In this document: positions 42,628-53,629 of the stretch, piece after piece
Layout: each line of letters begins with the position of its first letter
Position numbering within the stretch: position 1 is the first letter of the stretch
Assembly (NCBI RefSeq): GCF_003325455.1
Contig: NZ_CP025198.1
Location: 1,302,001 to 1,366,000, forward strand
Length of the DNA stretch: 64,000 nt
From: Acidipropionibacterium virtanenii
GTDB taxonomy: Bacteria; Actinomycetota; Actinomycetes; Propionibacteriales; Propionibacteriaceae
Direction: 5' to 3'
Program-made: the position numbers and the translations under genes
Notes under the pieces: generated by a model
Database searches by the model: none
The model's input: only the letters and a program-made list of their open reading frames with translations
Told to the model about the DNA's origin: nothing

Positions 42628-43634
42628 CGGGCGGGCTCCTCCGGCTTGGAGGCGGCGTCGCCGGAGGTGTCCTCGGCGTCGTCCTTCGGCGACGTCTTCC
42701 CGGCACGGGAGGGATGGTGACCGGGCCTTCCCTGGCCAAGGCCCCGCGCCAAGGCCTCCATCGCCTCGCCCTGCACCGGGTCGGGGTCGAGGCGGCGCAG
42801 CTCCTCGGCCATCGCCTCGGCGATGCTGCGGCGCTCCAGGGCGACTCCTCGGGCGGGTTCCCCGGGGATGCGGTAGACGGCGGACCGGCCGTCGGTGCGG
42901 CGGATCTCGATATCGCCGGCGGCGGTCGTCAGCGACAGCGAGACGATCCCACCGGGGCCCTCGGCGTCGCGGCGCTCAACCGGGACGCCCAGCCGCTCGG
43001 CCAGCCAGGCGGTGAGCAGGGAGGTCGGCCCGTTGTGCGGGTCGGCCTCCACCCGTGCGGAGTGCACCAGGCCGGGATGCTGGTCCAGGGCGGCGGCGGC
43101 CAGGGCGCGCCACCTGGTGATTCTCGCCCAGCACAGGTCGGAGTCGCCGGCAGACATGTGTTCGGCCCGGCGCCGCAGCGCCGCGCACGGGTCGGGGGCC
43201 GAGGCAGAGTCGGAGATCCTTCGGGTGGCGAACCGCCCGATGAGGTCGTCGGCCATGTCGTCGGGGGCGTTGTGGGGCCACCAGGCGATGACCGGGGAGT
43301 CGGGCAGCAGCAGCGGCAGGACGACCGAGTCGGGGTGAGCGGCGATCTCGCCGGACATCCGCAGCACGATGACGTCGCCGGGAGTGGTCTCCCCGGCCTG
43401 GATCTCGGCGTCGAGCTTGCTGGAGCGTCCCCGTGTGTGGACGACCATCAGGACCCGGGCGGGGTGCTCGCGGGCGGCCTCCACGGCGTCGGACAGGACC
43501 GAGTCGTAGTGCGCCGAGTCGCAGATGGTGATGAGGGTGTGGACCAGCGCCGAGCTGCCCCCGACGCCGCGATGGGCCTCGATGAGGGCCGAGACGATCT
43601 TTCCGGCGGTGGTGTCGTTGAGGGTGACGATCAT
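42624..43634 (-). CDS. opcA: OpcA, glucose-6-phosphate dehydrogenase assembly/activator protein
   Basis: OpcA binds and activates Zwf in cyanobacteria and actinobacteria. The 336-residue protein starts MIVTLNDTTAGKIVSALIEAHR at 43634 with a GGAAGGAA site upstream; a more upstream Met (43673) is not needed. The N-terminal half has the LVMVVHTRG / VIVLRMSGEIAAHPDSVVLPLLLPDSPVIAWW pattern characteristic of OpcA. The C-terminal tail (about 300-336) is a low-complexity region of Ala, Pro, Lys and acidic residues. It sits between zwf and pgl. Confidence 0.95.
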   Translation of the reverse strand: MIVTLNDTTAGKIVSALIEAHRGVGGSSALVHTLITICDSAHYDSVLSDAVEAAREHPARVLMVVHTRGRSSKLDAEIQAGETTPGDVIVLRMSGEIAAHPDSVVLPLLLPDSPVIAWWPHNAPDDMADDLIGRFATRRISDSASAPDPCAALRRRAEHMSAGDSDLCWARITRWRALAAAALDQHPGLVHSARVEADPHNGPTSLLTAWLAERLGVPVERRDAEGPGGIVSLSLTTAAGDIEIRRTDGRSAVYRIPGEPARGVALERRSIAEAMAEELRRLDPDPVQGEAMEALARGLGQGRPGHHPSRAGKTSPKDDAEDTSGDAASKPEEPAR

Positions 43635-43657
43635 GAGGGAGTTCCTTCCTGCCGGAA

Positions 43658-45214
43658 TCAGGGCCGGCGCCACTCGAAGCCGTCCCGGGCCAACATCTCG
43701 CGACCGGAGGCCGGGCCCCAGGTGCCCGACGGATAGCCCTCGGGGGGGATGGGGGAGTCCGCCCAGTGGTCGAGGACGGGGTCCAGGATCTTCCAGGCCA
43801 GCTCGACCTCCTCATGCTGGGGGAAGAGCGGGGGATCGCCGAGCAGGACGTCGAGGATGAGACGCTCATAGGCCTCCGGGCTGGACTCGGTGAAGGAGGA
43901 CCCGTAGCCGAAGTCCATGGTGACGTCGCGCACCGAGTTCTGGGTGCCCGGCACCTTCGCGCCGAAGCGCAGCGTGACCCCTTCATTCGGCTGGATCCGC
44001 AGCACCAGGGCGTTGGAGCCCAGCGACTGGGTGTCGTGGAAGGGCAGGTGCGGGGCGCGCCGGAAGTTCAGCGCCACCTCGGTGACGCGCCGGGGCATCC
44101 GCTTGGCGGTGCGCAGGTAGAAGGGGACGCCGGCCCAGCGGCGGTTGTCGACGCCGAGCCTGATCGCGGCGTAGGTCTCGGTGGTGGAGTCGGGGGCGAC
44201 GCCGTCCTCCTCGAGATAGCCGGGCGCCCGCTCGCCGCCCTGCCAGCCGGCCGTGTACTGGCCGCGGGCGGTGTGGGCGTCCAGGTCATCGGGCAGGGTG
44301 AGCGCCGCGAGGACCTTCTTCTTCTCGGTGCGCAGCTCCTCGGCCTCGAACTTGGTGGGCTCCTCCATCGCGGTGAGCGCGAGCAACTGCAGCAGATGGT
44401 TCTGGATGACGTCGCGGGCGGCACCGATGCCGTCGTAGTAGCCGGCGCGCCCGGCGATGCCGATGTCCTCGGCCATCGTGATCTGCACGTGGGAGACGTA
44501 GTTGCGGTTCCAGATGGGCTCGAAGATCTGATTGGCGAATCTCAGCGCCATGACGTTCTGGACGGTCTCCTTGCCCAGGTAGTGGTCGATCCGGAAGACC
44601 GCGTCGGGGGAGAAGGCCTCCGAGAGCATCGCGTCGAGCTGGCGGGCGCTCTCCAGATTGTGGCCGAAGGGCTTCTCGATGACGACTCGGTTCCAGTGCC
44701 GGGAGTCCTGGACGGCCATGCCGTGGCCCTTGAGCTGGGCGATGACCTTCTCGAAGGATTTCGGGGGGATCGAGAGGTAGAAGGCGTGATTGCCGCCGGT
44801 GCCCCGTTCCTCGTCGAGATCGCGGATGGTGTCGGCGAGACGGTCGAAGGCGGCGCCGTCGTCGAACTCGCCGCGCACGAAGCGGATGCCCTCCAGCAGC
44901 TGCTGCCAGACTTCTTCGCGGAAGGGGGTGCGGGCGTGCTCGGCGACGGCGTCATGCACCACCTTGGCGAAATCCTCGTCCTCCCAGTCGCGACGGGCGA
45001 AACCGACCAGGCCGAAACCCGGGGGCAGCAGTCCGCGGTTGGCGAGGTCGTAGACGGCCGGCATGAGCTTCTTGCGGGACAGGTCGCCGGTGACGCCGAA
45101 GAGCACCAGGACGCAGGGTCCGGCCACTCGGGGCAGACGCCGGTCGAGGGGATCACGCAGGGGATTGCGGCCGCGCTGCTGGCGTCGGGCCGGACCTGTG
45201 TCGAGCATGCTCAC
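43658..45214 (-). CDS. zwf: Glucose-6-phosphate dehydrogenase
   Basis: This enzyme catalyses the NADP-dependent first step of the pentose-phosphate pathway. It has 518 residues from a GTG at 45214, selected because GGAAGGA stands six bases before it; the ATG two codons on is possible. Coenzyme motif FGVTGDLSRKK (39-49), EKPFGHN, and the substrate site RIDHYLGKE (208-216) are intact. It is the first gene of zwf-opcA-pgl; tkt and tal, often upstream in this group, are absent and ctaB lies divergently 236 bp away. Confidence 0.97.
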   Translation of the reverse strand: MSMLDTGPARRQQRGRNPLRDPLDRRLPRVAGPCVLVLFGVTGDLSRKKLMPAVYDLANRGLLPPGFGLVGFARRDWEDEDFAKVVHDAVAEHARTPFREEVWQQLLEGIRFVRGEFDDGAAFDRLADTIRDLDEERGTGGNHAFYLSIPPKSFEKVIAQLKGHGMAVQDSRHWNRVVIEKPFGHNLESARQLDAMLSEAFSPDAVFRIDHYLGKETVQNVMALRFANQIFEPIWNRNYVSHVQITMAEDIGIAGRAGYYDGIGAARDVIQNHLLQLLALTAMEEPTKFEAEELRTEKKKVLAALTLPDDLDAHTARGQYTAGWQGGERAPGYLEEDGVAPDSTTETYAAIRLGVDNRRWAGVPFYLRTAKRMPRRVTEVALNFRRAPHLPFHDTQSLGSNALVLRIQPNEGVTLRFGAKVPGTQNSVRDVTMDFGYGSSFTESSPEAYERLILDVLLGDPPLFPQHEEVELAWKILDPVLDHWADSPIPPEGYPSGTWGPASGREMLARDGFEWRRP

Positions 45215-45450
45215 GCGTTGTCCTTCCAGTATTCGGGCCCGGGGCCGGTCATGCACTCACGGGGTGCCGGGGTCGACGTCCCTAGGCTAGTCGGCCAGCG
45301 CAGGAGGGCGCTTCGCCTTCCGCGATAGGCTCGCCGATCGGATAGCCGGGATGGGGCCGGATGCCTAGACTCGGGCCCAACGCTGAGAGTCTGCTGCGGG
45401 GTAGCCCTGCGCCGGCACGACGGCGGGCCCCCAGGCATGTGAAGGACACC

Positions 45451-46419
45451 GTGACCCACGACACCACGAGTTCGATGAGAGCACCGAAGACGCTGAGCAC
45501 CGATGCCGCGGCGTCCGGGCCGGCCTCGATGACGACCTTCAAGGCCCGCTTCGACGCCTATCTGGCGCTCACCAAGCCCCGGGTGATCGAGCTGCTGCTC
45601 GTCTCGACTCTTCCGGTGATGTTCCTGGCCTCCCGGGGCCTGCCGGACTGGCGGCTGGCCCTGGCGACCCTGATCGGCGGATATCTGGCCGCCGGCAGCG
45701 CCAACACCTTCAACTGCGTCATCGACGCCGACATCGACGAGAAGATGCGACGCACCCGGCGCCGCCCGCTGCCGCGCCACACCGTGGCGCCGCGCAACGC
45801 CCTGGTCTTCGGAATCCTCATCGGGGTGGCGGCCACCCTGATCCTGGGACTCGGGGCTAACTGGCTGTCTGCCGGCCTGGCTCTGGCGGCGAATCTGTTC
45901 TATGTCTTCATCTACTCCCTGCTGCTCAAGCGGCGGACCTGGCAGAACACCATCTGGGGCGGGATCGCAGGCTGCTTCCCCCCTCTGATCGGCTGGACGG
46001 CGGTGACCGGCCGGGTGGGCTGGGAGCCGCTGGTGCTCTTCCTGCTGGTCTTCTTCTGGACCCCGCCGCACACCTGGGCGCTGGGTCTGCGCTACAGGGA
46101 GGACTACGCGGCCGGGGGAGTGCCGATGCTGCCGGTGGTGCGCGACGCCCCGGCGGTGGCCACCCAGATCCTCGTCTACACGGTGGTGGCCGTGCTCACC
46201 TCGCTGGTGCTGTGGCCGGTGGCGCAGATGAACTGGCTCTACCCGGCGGTGTGCGTGGTGGCCGGGGCGATCTTCATGTGGGAGGCGGTGCAGCTGCTGC
46301 GCCGCGCCCGGGCCGGCCTGCGCGACGCCCAGCTCAAGCCGATGCGGCTGTTCCACTGGTCGAACACCTACCTGTCGCTGGTCTTCCTGGCGGTGGCCAT
46401 CGACCCCCTGCTTCCCTGA
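45451..46419 (+). CDS. ctaB: Protohaem IX farnesyltransferase (haem O synthase)
   Basis: This UbiA-family membrane enzyme attaches farnesyl to haem B, making haem O for cytochrome oxidase. It has 322 residues from a GTG at 45451 behind AAGGA; a longer start at 45361 and a later ATG at 45478 are alternatives. The prenyl-diphosphate motif is NTFNCVIDADIDEKMRRTRRRPLP (Asn/Asp-rich, about 88-111) and the second motif is LRYREDYAAGGVPMLP; eight or nine membrane helices. It converges with ctaA, with eight bases between stops, and the two enzymes act in sequence. Confidence 0.94.
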   Translation: MTHDTTSSMRAPKTLSTDAAASGPASMTTFKARFDAYLALTKPRVIELLLVSTLPVMFLASRGLPDWRLALATLIGGYLAAGSANTFNCVIDADIDEKMRRTRRRPLPRHTVAPRNALVFGILIGVAATLILGLGANWLSAGLALAANLFYVFIYSLLLKRRTWQNTIWGGIAGCFPPLIGWTAVTGRVGWEPLVLFLLVFFWTPPHTWALGLRYREDYAAGGVPMLPVVRDAPAVATQILVYTVVAVLTSLVLWPVAQMNWLYPAVCVVAGAIFMWEAVQLLRRARAGLRDAQLKPMRLFHWSNTYLSLVFLAVAIDPLLP

Positions 46420-46427
46420 GCCTGGAA

Positions 46428-47321
46428 CTACCGGCTGAGGTCCGGTGTCCTCAGGGGCCTCACGCTGGACCACAGGGCCCCCACCGCCATGGATGCCGCA
46501 GCGACGCCGACCATGTGGAGGGCCACCAGCCAGGGGTCGAGGTGGGCGAAGTACTGGGCGTATCCCACGGCTCCCTGGGCGAACTCGACGATGAGCAGGA
46601 TCAGGGCCCAGCGCCGCAGCGGGCCCGCCTTGTGCATCACCCCCAGCAGCAGGCAGATGACGGTCAGCCCGATGGTCAGCCACACCGAGATGCCGTGCAG
46701 CCGGGCGACCGTCTCGATGGCGAAGCCGGTGCGGTGGGCCCCGGAGTCACCGGCGTTGGGCCCCGATCCGGTGACCACCGTCCCGAGCCACATCACGATC
46801 GCCATGAGGGCCACGGTGCCGCGCACCGCACCCATCGTCATGGAGTCCACCTCGGCGCTGGGACGGCGCCCCACCAGCCAGACGATCTTGACGGCGACCA
46901 GGATGATCGCCACCGACAGCAACAGGTGCAGGGCCACCACGAAGGGGTTGAGATCGCTGAGTACGGTGAGCCCGCCGACCACCGCCTGCAGCGGTATCGA
47001 GACCAGCACCACCCAGGCCAGGGAGCGCACCCGCCCGGAGGCCCTCGTGAGGGTGGCGGTGATCACCAGCATCACCGAGAGAATGACGAGGACGAAGGTG
47101 AGCAGCCGATTGCCGAACTCGATCACCGAGTGGATGCCCATCGAGGAGTGGGGCACGAAGGAGCCCGCGGCGCAGTGCGGCCAGGTGGGGCAGCCGAGTC
47201 CCGACCCGGTGAGCCGCACCACGGCGCCGGTCACCACCAGGATCATGTTGCCCGCCAGGGTGGCCATCGACCACCGGTACAGGGCGGTGCGGCTGGAGAC
47301 CGCGGAACTCAGGACACCCAT
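46428..47321 (-). CDS. ctaA: Haem A synthase (CtaA/Cox15)
   Basis: This membrane enzyme converts haem O to haem A. The 297-residue protein has eight hydrophobic helices. The conserved His ligands appear in HSVIEFGNR, ALHLLLSV, RLHGISVW and VALHMVG, and a Cys pair spaced as in the Bacillus enzyme occurs in GCPTWPHC. The start at 47321 overlaps the end of the ABC permease by 13 bp. The frame extends farther upstream but that is the permease region. Confidence 0.93.
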   Translation of the reverse strand: MGVLSSAVSSRTALYRWSMATLAGNMILVVTGAVVRLTGSGLGCPTWPHCAAGSFVPHSSMGIHSVIEFGNRLLTFVLVILSVMLVITATLTRASGRVRSLAWVVLVSIPLQAVVGGLTVLSDLNPFVVALHLLLSVAIILVAVKIVWLVGRRPSAEVDSMTMGAVRGTVALMAIVMWLGTVVTGSGPNAGDSGAHRTGFAIETVARLHGISVWLTIGLTVICLLLGVMHKAGPLRRWALILLIVEFAQGAVGYAQYFAHLDPWLVALHMVGVAAASMAVGALWSSVRPLRTPDLSR

Positions 47322-48073
47322 TTGAACACTTTCCGCGCGAGGAGGGCCATGGCGGCGGCCCACAGAACCAGGCTCAGCACCGGCCACCACAGCGTCTGCC
47401 CACCGCCCCAGGCCCTCAGGGACTCCCCCAGGGCCGTGGTGGGAAGGACGGCGACGATCGGCCGTACAGCGTCGGGGTAGTCGCGTAGCGGCCAGACGAC
47501 GGCCCCGGCGGCCAGCCCGACCAGGTAGAGCAGATTCGCCAGGCCCAGGGTCGCCTCGGCCCGCAGCGAGCCCGCCAAGGACAGGGCGAAGAGCGAGAAG
47601 GCCGCCATCGCCAGCAGCACCGACGCCAGCATCGGCAACCAGGCCAGAGCCGATCCGACCGGGCGCCAGCCCAGGATCAGGGCGACGACCGCCAGCAGGA
47701 TCACCTGGGCCAGGGAGATGAGGGAGTAGGCCAGCGCCTTGCCGGCCAGCAGGCCGCCGCGTCCCAGCGGTGTGGCGCACAACCGTTCCAGGACGCCGTA
47801 GCGTCGTTCGAACCCGGTCATGATGGCCTGCGATGTGAAGCACGTCGACCAGATCGCCAGGGCGAGCACCGAGGGGGCGAGCATCGACATCGGCAGGTCG
47901 ACGCGATCCCCGAGGAACCGCCCGCCGACCAGGATCGCGATCGGGATCACCAGGGCCAGCACGATCTGCTCGCCGTTGCGCATCACCAGTTTCGCCTCGG
48001 TGAGCCCGTGGTTGCGGATCCGCGTGGCCGCCGGGGCGGCGTGCGGGGCCGGATGAAGATCAAGTGCGGTCAT
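47309..48073 (-). CDS. ABC-2 type exporter permease
   Basis: This 254-residue permease has six membrane helices. The region ITGFERRYGVLERLCATPLGRGGLLAGKAL is the ABC-2 coupling segment. The start MTALDLHPAP at 48073 is four bases after the ATPase stop. It pairs with the ATPase gene upstream and overlaps ctaA downstream. The same gene set (ATPase-permease-ctaA) lies beside sufR in mycobacteria, and a role in haem or cytochrome assembly has been suspected there; the substrate is not known. Confidence 0.88.
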   Translation of the reverse strand: MTALDLHPAPHAAPAATRIRNHGLTEAKLVMRNGEQIVLALVIPIAILVGGRFLGDRVDLPMSMLAPSVLALAIWSTCFTSQAIMTGFERRYGVLERLCATPLGRGGLLAGKALAYSLISLAQVILLAVVALILGWRPVGSALAWLPMLASVLLAMAAFSLFALSLAGSLRAEATLGLANLLYLVGLAAGAVVWPLRDYPDAVRPIVAVLPTTALGESLRAWGGGQTLWWPVLSLVLWAAAMALLARKVFKWVS

Positions 48074-48077
48074 GATC

Positions 48078-48794
48078 TCAGCCTCGTTCTCCCGTGTCGC
48101 TGGTGTGTGCCAGGAAGACCGCCTCGAGATCCGCCTCGGCGGTGAGCGCGGCGACGCTCCCGGAGATGGCGACCTTCCCCCGGTCGACGATCCAGATGTG
48201 ATCGGCCAGCCGGGCGGCCTCGTCCATGGCATGGGTGGTGAGCACCACCGACACCCCGTCGTGACGCAGCTGTTCGACGACGTCCCAGGTGTGGTGGCGG
48301 GCGTGCGGGTCCATCCCGGCGGTGGGCTCGTCGAGGAAGACGAGCCGGGGGCGTCCGATGAGCGCTGCGGCCAGGTTGACACTCTGCTGCTGGCCGCCCG
48401 ACAGGCGACGGTAGGTCGTCCGGGCGAAGGGACGGATCCCCAGCGCCTCGATGAGCGTCCCGGGGTCTATAGGGTCGGCGTGCAGCCCCGCCATGTAATG
48501 CAGCAGCTCGCCGGCCCGGATGCCGCTCCACGCTCCGGCGCTCTGCGGCATGAGCCCAGTGGCCTCGGCGGCCTCGGGAGAGCCGGGAGAGTGCCCCATG
48601 ACGCTGACCGATCCGGAGTCGGGGCGGACGAGTCCGGTGCAGCAGCGCATCATGGTGGTCTTGCCGGCGCCGTTGGGTCCCAGGACGGCCGTCACCTCGC
48701 CGTGGTTCGCGGTGAGGGTGAGACCGTCCAGGGCTGTGACGGCACCGAATGAGACATGCAGATCCTCGATGACGAGGGGTTCGGCTTCGGGCAC
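48078..48794 (-). CDS. ABC transporter ATP-binding protein
   Basis: This 238-residue ABC ATPase has Walker A GPNGAGKTT (about 39-47), signature LSGGQ, Walker B LVFLDEP and the H-loop TTHAMDE. The GTG start follows the hppA terminator hairpin by 12 nt, so its promoter probably lies within that short region or upstream in hppA. Co-transcribed with the permease and ctaA. Confidence 0.92.
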   Translation of the reverse strand: MPEAEPLVIEDLHVSFGAVTALDGLTLTANHGEVTAVLGPNGAGKTTMMRCCTGLVRPDSGSVSVMGHSPGSPEAAEATGLMPQSAGAWSGIRAGELLHYMAGLHADPIDPGTLIEALGIRPFARTTYRRLSGGQQQSVNLAAALIGRPRLVFLDEPTAGMDPHARHHTWDVVEQLRHDGVSVVLTTHAMDEAARLADHIWIVDRGKVAISGSVAALTAEADLEAVFLAHTSDTGERG

Positions 48795-48806
48795 GAGCGA
48801 CAGTGT

Positions 48807-48836
48807 ACGGCCCGCCCTGTGAACAGGACGGGCCGT
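48807..48836 (-). terminator. Terminator hairpin after hppA
   Basis: ACGGCCCG (48807-48814) pairs with CGGGCCGT (48829-48836), extended inward by CCTG/CAGG around loop TGAA with one mismatched pair. It lies 28 nt after the hppA stop; no U-tract follows. Confidence 0.65.
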
Positions 48837-48863
48837 GCCTTGCGTTGTGTCCGCGGGGGCCGC

Positions 48864-51509
<2,646 letters not shown>

Positions 51510-51710
51510 GATTTGTTCTCTTCCTCGAGCACTCTCGTTCAGGGGCCTCCCGGAACACCGTCGTGGTGACCGGCACGTCGTCGTGGGATCCGAGACCCGT
51601 GAGGGTCACGCTATGACGACTGAATGGCGTTGTCACCGCCAGAAGGCTCGGATGTGCGCAAGATCACAATTTTGATGTCGACACGCGCAGCGCGGTGAGC
51701 GGAGCCGCGC

Positions 51711-52721
51711 TCAGGAGCGGGCCGGCCCGGTGGTCGAGCGGATCACCAGATCCGGTCTCACGAGACGCTCCCCGGTCTGGGCGGACTCTCCGTGAATCTG
51801 TCCGACGAGGGTCGACACCGCCATCGAGGCGATGAGGTCGACGTTCTGTCGCACGGAGGTGACGCCGGGATCCCAGTAGCGCGAGACCGGGGAGTCGTCG
51901 CATCCGATCACCGAGACGTCATCGGGCACTGACAGCCCGTGGGCGCGGATTGAGCGGATCGCGCCCATGGCCATGATGTCGGAGGCGCAGATGATCGCGG
52001 TGACCCCCTCGCCCAGCAGGTCTGCGGCGGCCTGGCCGCCCCCGGTGGCGGAGTAGATGGAGTAGGCGACGCGGATCCCCTCGTCGGTCCCGAAGCGCCG
52101 GATCATCGCGGCCCGGAAGCCGGCCTCCTTGCGCCGGACCGGTACGTAGCGCGCCGGCCCCAGGGCCAGTCCGATCCGCCGGTGGCCCAGGGTGGCCAGG
52201 TGATCGACGGCCTGGTCCATCGCCGAGGCGTCGTCGTCGGAGATGAAGGGGGCCTCCAGCCCGGGGACGAAGCCGTTGATCAGGACGATCGGCAGGCCGA
52301 CGTCGATGAGGGTGCGGTAGGTGGACAGGTCGGCGGTGGTGTCGGCGTGGGATCCCGACACGACGATGATCCCGGCGGCCTGGCGGGAGCGGAGCACCTC
52401 GAAGTACTGGTCCTCGCGCATCCCGCCGGGTGCCTGGGTGCAGACCAGGGTGGCGAATCCGGCCCTGGCGGTGTCGGTCTCCACGGCCTGGGCGTAGGCC
52501 GCGAAGATCGGGTTGACCAGTTCGGGCACGATGAGCCCGATCATCCCGGTCGTGATCGGCCGCAGATGGGCGGGGCGCACGTAGCCGAGCACGTCCAGGG
52601 CGGTGAGCACGGCCTGGCGGGTGGCCTCGGAGACGCCGGGTTTGTCGTTGAGCACCCTGGAGACGGTGGCCTGACTCACCCCCGCCTGCTCGGCGATGTC
52701 GGCCAGTGTGGGGCCCTCCAT
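51711..52721 (-). CDS. LacI family regulator of the maltose-type importer
   Basis: This 336-residue protein has an N-terminal helix-turn-helix (LADIAEQAGVSQATVSRVLND) and a periplasmic-binding-like ligand domain with ISDDDASAMDQAVDHL and CDDSPVSRYWDPG. It is the last gene of malE-malF-malG-lacI, starting one base after the malG stop. It likely binds the AACCGGTT palindrome in the malE upstream region, and releases on a sugar. Confidence 0.92.
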   Translation of the reverse strand: MEGPTLADIAEQAGVSQATVSRVLNDKPGVSEATRQAVLTALDVLGYVRPAHLRPITTGMIGLIVPELVNPIFAAYAQAVETDTARAGFATLVCTQAPGGMREDQYFEVLRSRQAAGIIVVSGSHADTTADLSTYRTLIDVGLPIVLINGFVPGLEAPFISDDDASAMDQAVDHLATLGHRRIGLALGPARYVPVRRKEAGFRAAMIRRFGTDEGIRVAYSIYSATGGGQAAADLLGEGVTAIICASDIMAMGAIRSIRAHGLSVPDDVSVIGCDDSPVSRYWDPGVTSVRQNVDLIASMAVSTLVGQIHGESAQTGERLVRPDLVIRSTTGPARS

Positions 52722-52722
52722 G

Positions 52723-53628
52723 TCACTTCACCGAGCCCGAGGTGAGGCCGGAGACCAGGTACTTCTGAAGCCAGAAGAACACGATGAGAGGGGGCAGACA
52801 GGCCAGCACGGTGCCGGCGGCGAAGACCGGCCAGTTGGAGTTGGTCTGCTCGGAGACGTACTGGTACAGGCCCAGGGCCAGGGTCTGGGTGGCGGGGTCG
52901 TTGCCGACCACCACCGAGGCCACGACGTACTCGTTGAAGGTGTTGATGAAGCTCAGCAGCCCCACCACCGCCAGGGTGGGGATCACCAGCGGCAGGATGA
53001 TGGTGAAGAAGGTCCGGGCGTGGCCGGCCCCGTCGATCTGCGCCGCCTCGTCCAGGGCCCGCGGTACGGAGTTGAAGAATCCGTACATGAGGTAGGTGTT
53101 CGCCCCCAGGGCGCCGCCGAGGTAGACCGCCGCAAGCGCCAGCAGGGATCCGATGCCGAGCACCGGCACCACATCCCCCAGGTTCGACAGCAGCAGGAAG
53201 ATGGCGGTCACGGCCAGCATCTGCGGGAACATCTGGATGAGCATCAGGCTCAGCAGGCCGCCGCGGCGTCCGTGGAAGCGCAGCCGCGAGAACGCGTAGG
53301 CGGCCAGCGCCGAGAACAGCACCGTCAGCAGGGACACACCGACCGCCAGCAGGGTGGTGTTGAGGTACCAGCGGCCGTAGGGGCGCTCGGAGTCGGTGAA
53401 CAGCTTGACGTAGTTGGACCCCGAGAAGGTGGTGAACAGCGAGTTGGAGCCGGTCATGGTGCCCGACGGGTTCAGTGAGGCCGAGAGGACGTAGAGGATC
53501 GGGAAGACGGCGAAGACGCACGCCACCACGGCGACGACGTAGCGCCACCAGAGCCCTCGGCCGCGGGGGCCGCGGGATCGTGACTGTCGGGGCGCGCCCT
53601 TGGGCGGGTTCAGTGCTGCGGTACTCAT
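52723..53628 (-). CDS. Sugar ABC importer permease, MalG type
   Basis: This 301-residue permease has six membrane helices and the EAA loop EAAQIDGAGHARTFFTIILPL (about 195-215), which docks the ATPase. It follows malF by one base and precedes lacI. No ATPase gene is in the cluster, so a shared MsiK-type ATPase elsewhere is expected. Confidence 0.93.
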   Translation of the reverse strand: MSTAALNPPKGAPRQSRSRGPRGRGLWWRYVVAVVACVFAVFPILYVLSASLNPSGTMTGSNSLFTTFSGSNYVKLFTDSERPYGRWYLNTTLLAVGVSLLTVLFSALAAYAFSRLRFHGRRGGLLSLMLIQMFPQMLAVTAIFLLLSNLGDVVPVLGIGSLLALAAVYLGGALGANTYLMYGFFNSVPRALDEAAQIDGAGHARTFFTIILPLVIPTLAVVGLLSFINTFNEYVVASVVVGNDPATQTLALGLYQYVSEQTNSNWPVFAAGTVLACLPPLIVFFWLQKYLVSGLTSGSVK

Positions 53629-53629
53629 G